A stretch of DNA of 64,000 nucleotides from Pseudonocardia nematodicida. Lineage in GTDB: Bacteria; Actinomycetota; Actinomycetes; Mycobacteriales; Pseudonocardiaceae. Location: the NCBI RefSeq assembly GCF_040105385.1, contig NZ_JBEDNQ010000011.1, positions 124,001 through 188,000 of the forward strand, in the 5' to 3' direction. The stretch's first letter is position 1. The number at the start of each line of letters is the position of its first letter. The notes under the pieces were generated by a model. The model saw only the letters and a program-made list of their open reading frames with translations, ran no database searches and was not told where the DNA came from. The translations under genes and the position numbers were made by a program. Below, piece by piece: positions 51,682-61,057 of this stretch.

Positions 51682-52575
51682 TCAGCCGGCCGCGGCCGCT
51701 TCCGAGCGCTCCTGGCGGTCCTTCTCGTCACGGCGGGCGGCGATCCGGGACACCCGGAACAGCGCGCTGCGCCGCGCCCGGCCCAGCGGCAGCGCCAGCT
51801 TGCCGATCCCGACGTCGACCGCGCGCACCTCGAACGCGCCGGACGACCCGATCTCGGCGAGGAGGTCGCGCTGCTCGGCGGCGATGGCCTGCGCGTGCTC
51901 GGCCGAGACCGAGCCGCGCCCGATCCGGAACGCGGCGAGGGTCTCGGGCACGCCGAGGAAGTCGCCGTACTGCAGCAACCGCATCCACAGGTCGAGGTCC
52001 ATGACCAGCCGGCGGTCGCCCCGCCAGCCACCGGCCGTGACGAACTGCTCCTTACGGAACAGCACCGAGGCCGGCTCGCCGATCGGGTTCGCCCCGTTGC
52101 GGATGACCTTGCGGGCGACCTCGCTGCCGGAGTGCAGCCCGACCAGGCCGCCGCCGAGACCACGCCGCGGCACGATCACCCGGCTCTGCTCGTCGATCAT
52201 GTGCCGGCGCGAGGCCAGCACCGCCAGCGACGGGTCGTCCCGCATGGGCGGGACCTGCAGCTCCAGGGCGCGCGGGTGCAGCAGGTCGTCGGCGCACACG
52301 AGCTTGACCAGCGGCGCCCGGCACAGGCCGACGGCGCGGTTCCAGTTCTCCGCCTGCGGCAGCGTCTCCCGGTTGCGCTCGACCCGGATCCGCGGGTCGC
52401 GGAACGACGTCGCGACCTCCCAGCTCGCGTCGGAGCTCCCGTTGTCCAGGATCACCAGCTCGAGATCGCGCCAGCTCTGGTCGAGGACGCTGCGGATCGT
52501 CTCGGCGAGGTAGGCCTCCCCGTCGAGCACGGGGATGCAGACGGACACGCTGGGCTGGAAGCCGCCGGGCCTCAT
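51682..52575 (-). CDS. Glycosyltransferase family 2
   Basis: A 297-residue GT-A transferase. VSVCIPVLDGEAYLAETIRS is the N-terminal nucleotide-sugar motif, LELVILDNGSSDAS the second strand with conserved Asp, VKLVCADDLLHP the DxD equivalent, and MDLDLWMRLLQYGDF the acceptor-side motif with the likely catalytic Asp. The last 45 residues are basic. There are no membrane helices. Opposite orientation to the glycan export cluster, from which 486 bp separates it. Sugar specificity unknown. Confidence 0.9.
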   Translation of the reverse strand: MRPGGFQPSVSVCIPVLDGEAYLAETIRSVLDQSWRDLELVILDNGSSDASWEVATSFRDPRIRVERNRETLPQAENWNRAVGLCRAPLVKLVCADDLLHPRALELQVPPMRDDPSLAVLASRRHMIDEQSRVIVPRRGLGGGLVGLHSGSEVARKVIRNGANPIGEPASVLFRKEQFVTAGGWRGDRRLVMDLDLWMRLLQYGDFLGVPETLAAFRIGRGSVSAEHAQAIAAEQRDLLAEIGSSGAFEVRAVDVGIGKLALPLGRARRSALFRVSRIAARRDEKDRQERSEAAAAG

Positions 52576-53061
52576 CGGGTCACCTCACGGGAGTCGGGAC
52601 GGAACGGGGTCGCCGCCCGGGCACGCTACCCCCCGCCGGTGCCGCGGCCGTCGCCGCCGGTGCCCCGCACCCGCGCGGAGATCGGCTCGGTGGAGCACCG
52701 GGAATCACCGGTCGTCCGCTCGTCGCCGGACGCTCACCGTTCGCCGGATGATCCACGGCGACTCGGCTATCCGGACGCGGACGGGTGGTCCCGATCTCCG
52801 GAGATCCACTCCGCGTCCGTACGATGATCGGTGGTGTCCGGCCGTTCGATCGTGTTCGGAGCGTGCCGCGCGCGTCGGGACGGACCCGTCCGGGTGACAC
52901 ACGCTGCGGTGCGTGTCACGTAACGCGAGCGGCGACGACGGAGATATGCCGTATGCCCCTTCCTGTGGGGCGAGGCATCCACCGGCTGTAGCCGGTGCTG
53001 CCGGACACGACCAGCTCGCCACCTGTGCGCGCCAGGACCGATCGATTCGGGGGAGAGACCG
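52576..53061. other. 486-bp divergent control region with palindrome and 5' leader hairpins
   Basis: No gene seen. GATCTCCGGAGATC (52793-52806) is a perfect 14-bp palindrome. Just before the glycosyltransferase at 53062 are two hairpins: GCCCC-N7-GGGGC (52955-52971) and CACCGGC-TGTA-GCCGGTG (52980-52997). It could hold the promoters of both flanking genes and a structured leader; no known riboswitch class fits. Confidence 0.5.
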
Positions 53062-54177
53062 GTGAACAAGCGCCCTGACCGAGGACAGCATCGTCCGAGC
53101 CAACCGAGGGTGTCGGTGATCGTGCCGACACGTAACGAGGCACGGAACCTCGAGGTCGTGCTGCCGGCCGTCGCCGCGGTGCGGCCGGCCGTGCACGAGG
53201 TCGTCGTGGTCGACGGCAACTCCGTCGACGGGACGATCGAGACCGCCCAACGGGTGCTGCCCGGCGTCCGGATCGTGCGCCAGACCCGCAAGGGCAAGGG
53301 CAACGCGATGGCCTGCGGCTTCGCCGCCGCCACCGGGGACGTCGTGGTCATGTTCGACGCCGACGGCTCGGCCGACCCGGCCGAGATCCCGCGGTTCGTG
53401 CAGGCCCTCGTCGACGGCGCGGACTTCGCCAAGGGCTCCCGGTTCGCCAAGGGCGGCGGCAGCGAGGACATCACCCTGCTGCGCCGCAGCGGCAACTTCG
53501 GGCTGAACCTGGTCGCGAACACGCTGTTCGGCACCCGCTACACCGACCTCTGCTACGGCTACAACGCGTTCTGGACCGACATCCTGCCGATGCTCGAGCT
53601 CCCGGCCGTCGACATGCCGCCGCACCCGGACGGCGGGATGTACTGGGGCGACGGCTTCGAGATCGAGACCCTGCTGAACTGCCGGATCGCCGCCGCCGGG
53701 CTCGCGATCACCGAGATCCCCTCCGTCGAGAAGGAGCGGATGTTCGGCGACACGAACCTCCGGACCTTCGCCGACGGCACCCGGGTGCTGCGCACGCTGG
53801 CCGCCGAGCGCCGCCGCGCCGCCCGCGAGGAGCAGGTGACCGCGCCGGCAGCGATCACCCCGCCGGCGGGACACCCGGCGGCCCCGGGCGACGGGATCGT
53901 CGGCCACGTGCCGGCGCCGTCCGTCTCCGGCAGCACCCCGCCCGCCGCACCACGTCCGGCGTCGCGGCCCGGCCCCACCGACGCCCCGACCCTTCCGCCG
54001 TACCGGTCGCAGCCGTCGTCCGCGGGCCGTCCGGTGGCCGGGGACGGCCGTCACCAGGGCGGTCACGGTGTGCCGAACGGTGCCGGCCCCGGCCGTGCCG
54101 CCGCTCCCGGACACCAGGAGGGTCGGCGCAGCGACCAGGTCGGCGTGCGGTACGCATGGGGCGAAGAAGCGTCCTGA
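53062..54177 (+). CDS. Glycosyltransferase family 2 with disordered tail
   Basis: A 371-residue protein. The catalytic part (about 15-245) is of the dolichol-phosphate-mannose-synthase type: RVSVIVPTRNEARNLEVVLP, EVVVVDGNSVDGT, KGNAMACGFAAATGD and MFDADGSADP with the DxD. The last 125 residues are Pro/Gly/Ser/Ala-rich and probably disordered. There are no membrane helices. GTG start with GGGGAGAG upstream. It begins the locus of membrane proteins that follows and may supply a polyprenyl-phosphate sugar to them (inference). Confidence 0.9.
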   Translation: MNKRPDRGQHRPSQPRVSVIVPTRNEARNLEVVLPAVAAVRPAVHEVVVVDGNSVDGTIETAQRVLPGVRIVRQTRKGKGNAMACGFAAATGDVVVMFDADGSADPAEIPRFVQALVDGADFAKGSRFAKGGGSEDITLLRRSGNFGLNLVANTLFGTRYTDLCYGYNAFWTDILPMLELPAVDMPPHPDGGMYWGDGFEIETLLNCRIAAAGLAITEIPSVEKERMFGDTNLRTFADGTRVLRTLAAERRRAAREEQVTAPAAITPPAGHPAAPGDGIVGHVPAPSVSGSTPPAAPRPASRPGPTDAPTLPPYRSQPSSAGRPVAGDGRHQGGHGVPNGAGPGRAAAPGHQEGRRSDQVGVRYAWGEEAS

Positions 54178-54330
54178 GCGCCTCTCCCGCGCACCGGCGC
54201 GGAGATCACGGCCGACCGGCCGGACCGTCGCCGGTGACGGAGCAGTCGCGGCCCCGCGGGGCCGCCGGAAGTCGACCGGCGTCCGTCCCACCGGACGGCC
54301 GCCGGTGATCGGAAGAAGGAGAGTGCCGCG

Positions 54331-54708
54331 GTGAGCACGCCGTCCGCAGCGGAGTTGACCCGGGCGAGGACCGCGCGTCGCTACGTCGCGATCCTGCTCG
54401 TGGCCGCCGGGGTCGTCGCCTGCGCGATGAACCTCGCGAACATCACGGGCGGCGCCCTGGGCGAGTTCCGGCTGCTCGTCACGATCGGCTTCCTGCTCCT
54501 CGGTCCGGGCTGGGCCGCCGCCGGCTTCCTGCGCCGGGCACCCGCCGCGCACGTCTGGCTGCTGACCCTCGGTGTCGGCACCGCGGTCACCCTGATCGGC
54601 GGCCAGATCATGGTCAGCCTGGGGATCTGGGAGCCGTCCCTGGCCCTGTTCGTGGTGACCCTGCTCAGCGTCCCGTTCCTGCTCCGCCACGCGGTGGTCG
54701 CACAGTGA
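54331..54708 (+). CDS. Small polytopic membrane protein
   Basis: A 125-residue protein with four hydrophobic helices: about 17-37, 48-68, 74-92 and 100-118. I cannot name a family. GTG start with AAGGAG upstream. Its end overlaps the flippase gene as GTGA, so it is part of the same translation unit and probably a partner of the export machinery. Confidence 0.75.
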   Translation: MSTPSAAELTRARTARRYVAILLVAAGVVACAMNLANITGGALGEFRLLVTIGFLLLGPGWAAAGFLRRAPAAHVWLLTLGVGTAVTLIGGQIMVSLGIWEPSLALFVVTLLSVPFLLRHAVVAQ

Positions 54709-56396
54709 GTCCGGTCGGGCCGGCGCACGCCCGCGGTACGGGCACCCCCGGTCCCGGCCCCGGCCCCGGCCCGACGCACACCCCCGGTACCGGCCCGCGC
54801 GACCCGCGGCGACCCGGTGGGCGCCCGGGCCCGCGGCACGGCCTGGCGCCCGAACCGGCGGGGACGAGCGGCCCGCGCGCCGACCCCGCGACCCGGGCAC
54901 TCCCCACCGCGCGGGACGTCGAGACCGGGACCGGCGACGACGTCCCGACGCACAGACTCCCGGTCGCGCACGCCCGCACGCGCGCGATGGCCGAGCAGCG
55001 CACCGAGTACCTGCCGGCCGTCGGGCTGCGCGGTCCCGGCGAGCAGCCGCCGCTGCCCCCGACGCCCCAGCCGCCCCGTGCCGATCCCGGCGGCGCGGAC
55101 GGCGGGTCCGGGGACGGGGACGGGGACGGGCCGAAGAACAGTTCGGCCGACGGCCTGGCGCTGACCCTGTGCTCCGGCTTCGGCTCGGTGGCCGGGCTGG
55201 TCGGGGTGCTGATCGCGGCGCGGATCATGCCGCAGGAGGAGGTCGGCAAGGCCTCCGAGTTCGTCTCGGCGTTCATGCTCATCGGCGGGGCCGCCCAGCT
55301 GAACCTGGGCATCGGCCTGATGCGCTGGCTGCCCGGTGCCGGACGGTTGTCGACCCGGCTCGCGTTCGGCTCACTGCTGCTGATCATGCCGCTGTCCGGC
55401 CTGCTCGGCCTGATCTACGGCGTGATCGTGCCCCGGATCGCCGAGACCGCGGGCGGCGGGAACTACTGGCTCGGCCTGGGCATCCTGGTGCTGACGTGCG
55501 CCGGCTGGGCCGTGTTCGTCGTGCACGACTTCATCATGGTCGCGGTCGGCAGGCCGTGGAACGCGGTCGTCCGCAACGGGACCTTCGCGGTGGCCCGGAT
55601 CGTGTTGCTGGTGCTGCTCGGCACCTCGCTCGCGGCCGAGGCGCTGGTGCTGTCCTGGGCGATCCCCATCATGATCTGGATCGCCGCCGGCACCATCGCG
55701 ATCTGGTTCATGGTGCGTCGCTTCGCCGCGTCGGGCGGACCGGGCCGGCTCCCCACCCGCACCGAGGCCGTCGCGTTCCTGGCGCCGACGGCGCTGGCCC
55801 AGGTCGGCAACGCGCTGCTCTACAACCAGGTCCCGCTGTTCGCGAACCTGCGGATGGGCAACGAGGTCGGCGCGGTCTTCTTCATCTGCTGGCAGGCGAC
55901 CACCGTCGTCGACCTGGCCGCGACGTTCTTCACGAACTCGCTGGCCGTGCAGACCGCCCGCGAGCCGCACCGGGCCGAGGAGCTCGCCCGGGTGGCCCGG
56001 CGCCGGATGCTGCTGCTGTTCGTCCCGGTGCTGGGCATCGGTGCCGCGCTCGGCTACCCGGTGCTCATGCTGCTCGGCGAGGGCTACGCCGCGGGCGCCC
56101 CGGCGCTGGCCGTGCTGATGGTCGGCCTGCTGTTCCGGCTGCTCGTGGTGTTCGAGCTGGCCCGCCGTCAGGCCGACGGCGACGGCATGGGCTACGCCAA
56201 GATCCAGCTGCTGAACACCGCCCTGGTACTGGTGTTCGCGGGCTTCGTCCCGCTGCCGGAGGCGGGTACCGCCTCGGTGAGCATGACCATGATGCCGATG
56301 GTCCTCGCCTACGTCGTGTCGCAGTTGCTCTGCGCGCTGGCACTCAGATTCGTCCCGGCGTGGAGACGCCGACCACCATCGGAGGTGAAGACGTGA
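54705..56396 (+). CDS. Polysaccharide flippase-like (MOP superfamily) membrane protein
   Basis: A 563-residue protein. Residues 1-145 are Pro/Gly/Thr/Arg-rich, with repeated GPGP units and a TEYLP motif at 100-104. About 12 to 14 helices follow in residues 148-555. Motifs in the pattern of Wzx-type exporters are GLVGVLIAARIMPQEEVG and PTALAQVGNALLYNQVPLF. It probably moves lipid-linked glycan across the membrane. It overlaps both neighbours by GTGA. Confidence 0.82.
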   Translation: MSPVGPAHARGTGTPGPGPGPGPTHTPGTGPRDPRRPGGRPGPRHGLAPEPAGTSGPRADPATRALPTARDVETGTGDDVPTHRLPVAHARTRAMAEQRTEYLPAVGLRGPGEQPPLPPTPQPPRADPGGADGGSGDGDGDGPKNSSADGLALTLCSGFGSVAGLVGVLIAARIMPQEEVGKASEFVSAFMLIGGAAQLNLGIGLMRWLPGAGRLSTRLAFGSLLLIMPLSGLLGLIYGVIVPRIAETAGGGNYWLGLGILVLTCAGWAVFVVHDFIMVAVGRPWNAVVRNGTFAVARIVLLVLLGTSLAAEALVLSWAIPIMIWIAAGTIAIWFMVRRFAASGGPGRLPTRTEAVAFLAPTALAQVGNALLYNQVPLFANLRMGNEVGAVFFICWQATTVVDLAATFFTNSLAVQTAREPHRAEELARVARRRMLLLFVPVLGIGAALGYPVLMLLGEGYAAGAPALAVLMVGLLFRLLVVFELARRQADGDGMGYAKIQLLNTALVLVFAGFVPLPEAGTASVSMTMMPMVLAYVVSQLLCALALRFVPAWRRRPPSEVKT

Positions 56397-58675
56397 CGTC
56401 GGAGACCCGCAGGGCGGGTGCACCCGATCCCTCCCCGCGGTCCCGCGCCGCGGGGAACGGCCCGTCGGGGCCCGCACAGGCCGGAACCGGCCGCCGTCGC
56501 CGCTACGCGGAGGACGCGGCTCCCGCGCCCGGCCCGCGCCCGGCCGGCACCCGCCCTCCCGGCGAGGCCGGTCCCGCCGAGCAGAGCCGGCCCGCCGGTG
56601 GTGCCGAGGGGAGCCGGCCCGCCGGTGGTGACGCCGCCCGCGCCCGGGTGGGTGCGGCGGCGGGACCGACCCGTGAGGCGGGCCGGCGCGCCGAGAGCCC
56701 GAGCGAGCAGACCCAGTTCGTACCGCCGCCGGGCCCGGAGTCGCCGACGTCGTTCGTCCGGATGCCGCCGCGCAGCGCGGGGGACGGCCCGCCGCCGCCC
56801 CCGGCCCCGCCCTCGGGGCCGCAGGAGCCGCTGTCGCCGCTGTGGATCTGGGCGTCGCCGGCGCTCGCGGTCCTCGCGGTGCTGCTGCTGCCGCTGGCCG
56901 CGATGACCACCGATCTCACCCAGCTCGGTGGCTGGGGCCTGGCCGCCGTGCTCAGCCCGTTCGGCTGGATCGCGCTGCTGCTGGCGATCGCCTGCTGCGT
57001 GGTCGAGCTGTGGTCGCGGCGACCGCGGATCCCGATGCTGGGCTTCGCGACCGGCGTCCTGATCCTCTGCAGCACCGGCATGCCCTCGGTCGTCCAGCCG
57101 CAGGCGCGGTTCACCACCGCCTGGCTGATCTCCGGTTTCGTCGACGCGGTCGCCGGCGACGGTGTGCCGCCGTCGGGCGTGGACGCGCGCTTCTACTGGC
57201 CGGCGTTCTTCGCGCAGTGGGCCTGGTTCCGGGACGCCGCCGGGATCGACCAGCTCGACGTGATCCTGCGCTGGTACCCGCCGGCGATCGTCGCGGTCTG
57301 GACGATCGGCGTCTACGCGCTGGCGCGCTCGATGCTGGGCGGCACCCGAGCGCCCTGGGTCGCGGCCTGGCTGTTCGTCGGGATGAACTGGATCGAGCAG
57401 GACTACTTCTCGCCGCAGGCGTCGGCGGTCGTGCTGATGCTGACCGTGCTGGTGTTCGCGCTCGGCCCGCTGGCGACCCGCCGGCAGGACAACGCGGGAG
57501 TGCCGGGGTGGCCGCGCCCGCACAAGGGGTCACCGAAACTGCCCCGCTGGCGTCGCTGGCTGAACAGCGCGCTCACACCGCCGAACCAGCCGACCCTGCC
57601 GGCCCGGCAGCTGCTGCTGATCTACTTCTGTGCCGCGCTGTGCCTGATCGCGCTGGCGCCGTCGCACCAGCTCACCCCGTTCGCGATCATCGGTCAGCTG
57701 GTGGTGCTGACGGTCGTCGGCCGGTTCCGCGGCCGGGGCCTGGTCATCATCGGGATGCTCGCGGTGCTGGTGTTCGTGCTGATCGCCGCCCGGGACTTCT
57801 GGATGACCCAGATCTCGATGATCACCGGTGGCGACCAGGACGGCGGGGCGCTGCAGTCGGGTGTCGCCGACCGGCTGGTCGGTGACACCGGTCAGATCGC
57901 GGTCAAGGCGCTGCGCGTCCTGATGCCGGGGCTGACCTGGCTGCTCGCCATCGCCGGCGCCTGGGTCTACTGGAAGCGTCGCCGCGACCTGGTGCCGATC
58001 TTCCTGGCCGCGGTGCCGATGGCGTTCGCGGCGCAGGGCTACGGCGGCGAGGTCTTCCTGCGCATCGTGCTGTTCGGCCTCCCGATCCTGACCATCCTGG
58101 CCACCGACGCGTTGCGCGCGTTCGCCCGGGTGGACCGCAAGCGGGAACGCATCCTGGCCGGCGGGATGGTGGTGTTGTTCGGGTTCCTGGTGCTGATCCG
58201 GGGTGGGAACGACGCCTACCTCGACGTCACCACCGAGGACGTCCAGATGACCCGCCAGGCCTACGCCGAGGCCCCACCGGGGGCGAAGGTGCAGCCGCTG
58301 TCGACGGTGGGCCCCTACGGGCTGACCGGCATCGGCGAGCACGAGAACATGACCAACAGCGTGCGTGGCTGCACGATCCTGGCGATGGACCCGATCCCGT
58401 GCATCGAGCAGGTGCAGCCGCAGACGGTGATGTTCTACGGCTCGATGGAGAAGCAGGGCGTCGTGCTCAACGACCAGCCGGAGGGCTGGACGCTGGCCGT
58501 CCGCGAACAGCTGATCGCATCCGGCCAGTACCGGGCGACCTACGAGAACGGGTTCAACGCGATCCTGGTCAGCACCGCACCGCCCGAGCCCGCCGAGGGC
58601 GAGGAGGCGGCCCCGCCGCCCGACCCCGCGGCCGACCCCGCTGCACCGCCGGCGACCGGGGAGGGGACCCCGTGA
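56393..58675 (+). CDS. Large polytopic membrane protein, copy A (GT-C-like)
   Basis: A 760-residue protein. Residues 1-140 are disordered and carry the motif EQTQFV (105-110). About 12 helices follow. The first loop, starting at GVPPSGVDARFYWPAFF and including RWYPPAI, resembles the periplasmic loop of GT-C glycosyltransferases, and WIEQDYFSPQA is conserved in its copy. After the last helix there is an extracytoplasmic domain of about 140 residues. GTG start with GGAGGTGAAG upstream. A close paralogue follows at 59082. Likely a polyprenyl-sugar-dependent transferase or polymerase (inference). Confidence 0.8.
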   Translation: MTSETRRAGAPDPSPRSRAAGNGPSGPAQAGTGRRRRYAEDAAPAPGPRPAGTRPPGEAGPAEQSRPAGGAEGSRPAGGDAARARVGAAAGPTREAGRRAESPSEQTQFVPPPGPESPTSFVRMPPRSAGDGPPPPPAPPSGPQEPLSPLWIWASPALAVLAVLLLPLAAMTTDLTQLGGWGLAAVLSPFGWIALLLAIACCVVELWSRRPRIPMLGFATGVLILCSTGMPSVVQPQARFTTAWLISGFVDAVAGDGVPPSGVDARFYWPAFFAQWAWFRDAAGIDQLDVILRWYPPAIVAVWTIGVYALARSMLGGTRAPWVAAWLFVGMNWIEQDYFSPQASAVVLMLTVLVFALGPLATRRQDNAGVPGWPRPHKGSPKLPRWRRWLNSALTPPNQPTLPARQLLLIYFCAALCLIALAPSHQLTPFAIIGQLVVLTVVGRFRGRGLVIIGMLAVLVFVLIAARDFWMTQISMITGGDQDGGALQSGVADRLVGDTGQIAVKALRVLMPGLTWLLAIAGAWVYWKRRRDLVPIFLAAVPMAFAAQGYGGEVFLRIVLFGLPILTILATDALRAFARVDRKRERILAGGMVVLFGFLVLIRGGNDAYLDVTTEDVQMTRQAYAEAPPGAKVQPLSTVGPYGLTGIGEHENMTNSVRGCTILAMDPIPCIEQVQPQTVMFYGSMEKQGVVLNDQPEGWTLAVREQLIASGQYRATYENGFNAILVSTAPPEPAEGEEAAPPPDPAADPAAPPATGEGTP

Positions 58676-59004
58676 ACGGATTCCAGCTGACCTGGCTCGC
58701 CGCGGGCGTCGTCCTGGCGCTGTTCGCCGCGCGGGCCTGGGTGGTCGAGAGCCGGCGCGATCGGCTGAGCACCCCCGGGACGGCGCAGCGCGTCCTGACC
58801 GGCGCGGTCGCGCTCAGCGTCGTCGGGCTGGCCGTCCTGCTCACCCTCAACGGCGGGCTCACGCTGGTCGACCTGATCGTCAACGGCGAGCCCGAGCTGG
58901 GCACGCCGTCGGACGTGTCGCCGATCGCGGGCCTGCCGCCCGGGGATCCGGCGGCGGATCCGGCGGCCCCGATCGCCCCGCCGGCCCCCGCGGACGGGTC
59001 GTGA
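58672..59004 (+). CDS. Small membrane protein between the two paralogues
   Basis: A 110-residue protein with two hydrophobic helices (about 4-22 and 43-66) and a Pro/Ala-rich tail. It overlaps copy A by GTGA. Family unknown. Its position between the two copies suggests that it belongs to the same complex. Confidence 0.7.
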   Translation: MNGFQLTWLAAGVVLALFAARAWVVESRRDRLSTPGTAQRVLTGAVALSVVGLAVLLTLNGGLTLVDLIVNGEPELGTPSDVSPIAGLPPGDPAADPAAPIAPPAPADGS

Positions 59005-59081
59005 CCCTGGGCGGGCCGACAGCCACCGGGGAGCGGGTCCCGGGCGTCCGGGAAGTGCCGGTCGCCCTCGGAGGCTGACCC

Positions 59082-61028
59082 GTGACGTCGGAGGCCCGCC
59101 CGGCGGGTGCGCCCGATCCGGCCCCGGGGGGCACGGTGTCGCCCGGTGCCTGCGAGCCCGGCGCGAGCGCGAGCGAACAGACCCAGTTCGTCGAGCCGCT
59201 CCCGCCGGGTAGCGGCCCGCCGCCGGCCCCGGCCCGGGGAGCGGGGGCGCGCTCGGCGCTGTGGCCGTGGGCGTCGCCGGTACTGGCGGTACTCGCCGTG
59301 GCGCTGCTGCCCCCGGCCGCGATGACCACCGACCTCACCCGGCTCGACGGCTGGGGGCTGGCCGCGGTGCTCAGCCCGTTCGGCTGGGTCGCGGTGATCC
59401 TCGCCGTCGCGTGCTGTGTGGTCGAGCTGTGGTCGCCGCGTCCGCGGATCCCGATGCTCGGCGCCGCCACCGCCGTGCTCATCCTGTGCAGCACCGGCAT
59501 GCCGTCGGTGGTGCAGCCGCAGGCCCGGTTCACCACCGCGTGGCTGATCTCCGGCTTCGTCGACGCCGTCGCGGGCCGGGGGATCCCGCCGACCGGGGTG
59601 GACGCGCGCTTCTACTGGCCGGCGTTCTTCGCGCAGTGGGCCTGGTTCCGCGACGCCGCCGGCGCCGACCAGCTGGACACGATCCTGCGCTGGTACCCGC
59701 CGGTGGTCGTCGCGGTGTGGGCGCTCGGGGTCTATGCGCTGGCCCGCTCGATGCTGGGCGGCACCCGGGCACCGTGGGCGGCCGCGTGGCTGTTCGTCGG
59801 CCTCAACTGGATCGAGCAGGACTACTTCTCCCCGCAGGCGACCGCGGTCGTGCTGATGCTGACCGTGCTGACCTTCGCGCTCGGCCCGCTGGCCACCCGC
59901 CGGGTCGACGACGCCGGGGCGCCGAACTGGCCGCGGCCACACCGCGGCGCGCCCCGGTCGCCCCGGTGGCGCCGCTGGCTGACCAGTGCGAGGACGCCGC
60001 CGAACCGGCCCACGCTGCCGCCCCGGCAGCTGCTGCTGATCTACCTCTGCGCCGCGCTGTGCCTGATCGCGCTGGCACCGGCACACCAGCTGACCCCGTA
60101 CGCGATCATCGGCCAGCTCGTGGTGCTCGCCGTCGTGGGCCGCTTCCGCGGCCGCGGCCTGGTGATCGTCGCGTCCCTCGCCGTGGCCGTCTACGTGCTG
60201 ATCGCCGGCCGGGACTTCTGGATGAACCAGATCGGGATGCTCACCGGCGGCGAGGGCGCGGCCGGCGCGATCGAGGCCGGGTTCTTCCAGCGGCTGCAGG
60301 GCGACGACGGCCAGATCGCGGTCAAGGTGGTGCGCGCCGTGATGCCGGTGCTGACCTGGCTGATCGCGATCGCCGGGGCCTGGGTCTACTGGAGGCGACG
60401 CCGGGACCTGGTACCGATCGCGCTGGCGGCGGTGCCGATGGGCATGGCGGCCGTGCAGAGCTACGGCGGCGAGCTGCTGTTCCGCGTCCTCCTCTACGGG
60501 CTGCCGATCCTGGTGATCCTCGGGGCGGAGGCCCTGCGGGCGTTCGTCCGGGCCGACCGCGGCCGGGAACGGCTGCTGGCGGCCGGGATGCTGGTGCTGT
60601 TCCCGTTGCTGATCGTCATCCGGGGCGGGAACGACGCCTACCTCGAGGTCACCACCGAGGACGTCGAGATGACCCGGCAGGCCTATGCCGAGACCCCGCC
60701 CGGTCTGACCGTGCAACCGCTGTCCACGGTCGGCCCGTACGCGGTGGAGGGCGTACGCGAGCACAACAACATGGCGTCGGCGGGGCAGGGCTGCGCCGTC
60801 CTCGCCCGGGACCCGCTGCGCTGCATCGCCCTGGTCGAACCGCAGACGCTGCTGTTCTACACCTCGATCGAGAAGCAGGGCGTGGTGTTGAACGGCGAGC
60901 AGCCGGGATGGACGCTCGCGATCCGGGAGCAGCTGACCGGGTCGGGGGAGTACCGGGCCACCTACGAGAACGGCTTCAACGCCGTCCTCGTGCGCACCCT
61001 GCCGCCGACCGGGGCCGACCCCGGCTGA
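59082..61028 (+). CDS. Large polytopic membrane protein, copy B (GT-C-like)
   Basis: A 648-residue close paralogue of the protein at 56393. The two agree over nearly the whole membrane and C-terminal parts, for example AMTTDLT, GMPSVVQPQARFTTAWLISG, NWIEQDYFSPQA and IEKQGVVLN. The disordered N terminus is shorter (55 residues) but keeps EQTQFV at 32-37, and even the first codons after GTG are the same (MTSE). It is a tandem duplication. It closes the operon; a 29-bp gap separates it from the convergent aldehyde dehydrogenase gene. Confidence 0.8.
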   Translation: MTSEARPAGAPDPAPGGTVSPGACEPGASASEQTQFVEPLPPGSGPPPAPARGAGARSALWPWASPVLAVLAVALLPPAAMTTDLTRLDGWGLAAVLSPFGWVAVILAVACCVVELWSPRPRIPMLGAATAVLILCSTGMPSVVQPQARFTTAWLISGFVDAVAGRGIPPTGVDARFYWPAFFAQWAWFRDAAGADQLDTILRWYPPVVVAVWALGVYALARSMLGGTRAPWAAAWLFVGLNWIEQDYFSPQATAVVLMLTVLTFALGPLATRRVDDAGAPNWPRPHRGAPRSPRWRRWLTSARTPPNRPTLPPRQLLLIYLCAALCLIALAPAHQLTPYAIIGQLVVLAVVGRFRGRGLVIVASLAVAVYVLIAGRDFWMNQIGMLTGGEGAAGAIEAGFFQRLQGDDGQIAVKVVRAVMPVLTWLIAIAGAWVYWRRRRDLVPIALAAVPMGMAAVQSYGGELLFRVLLYGLPILVILGAEALRAFVRADRGRERLLAAGMLVLFPLLIVIRGGNDAYLEVTTEDVEMTRQAYAETPPGLTVQPLSTVGPYAVEGVREHNNMASAGQGCAVLARDPLRCIALVEPQTLLFYTSIEKQGVVLNGEQPGWTLAIREQLTGSGEYRATYENGFNAVLVRTLPPTGADPG

Positions 61029-61057
61029 CCCGCGGCCTCCGCCCGGCTGAGGAGAGC

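Noticed and set aside
52920..53000. c-di-AMP or other known riboswitch before the glycosyltransferase
   Set aside because: The hairpins lack the conserved sequence blocks of the classes I know.
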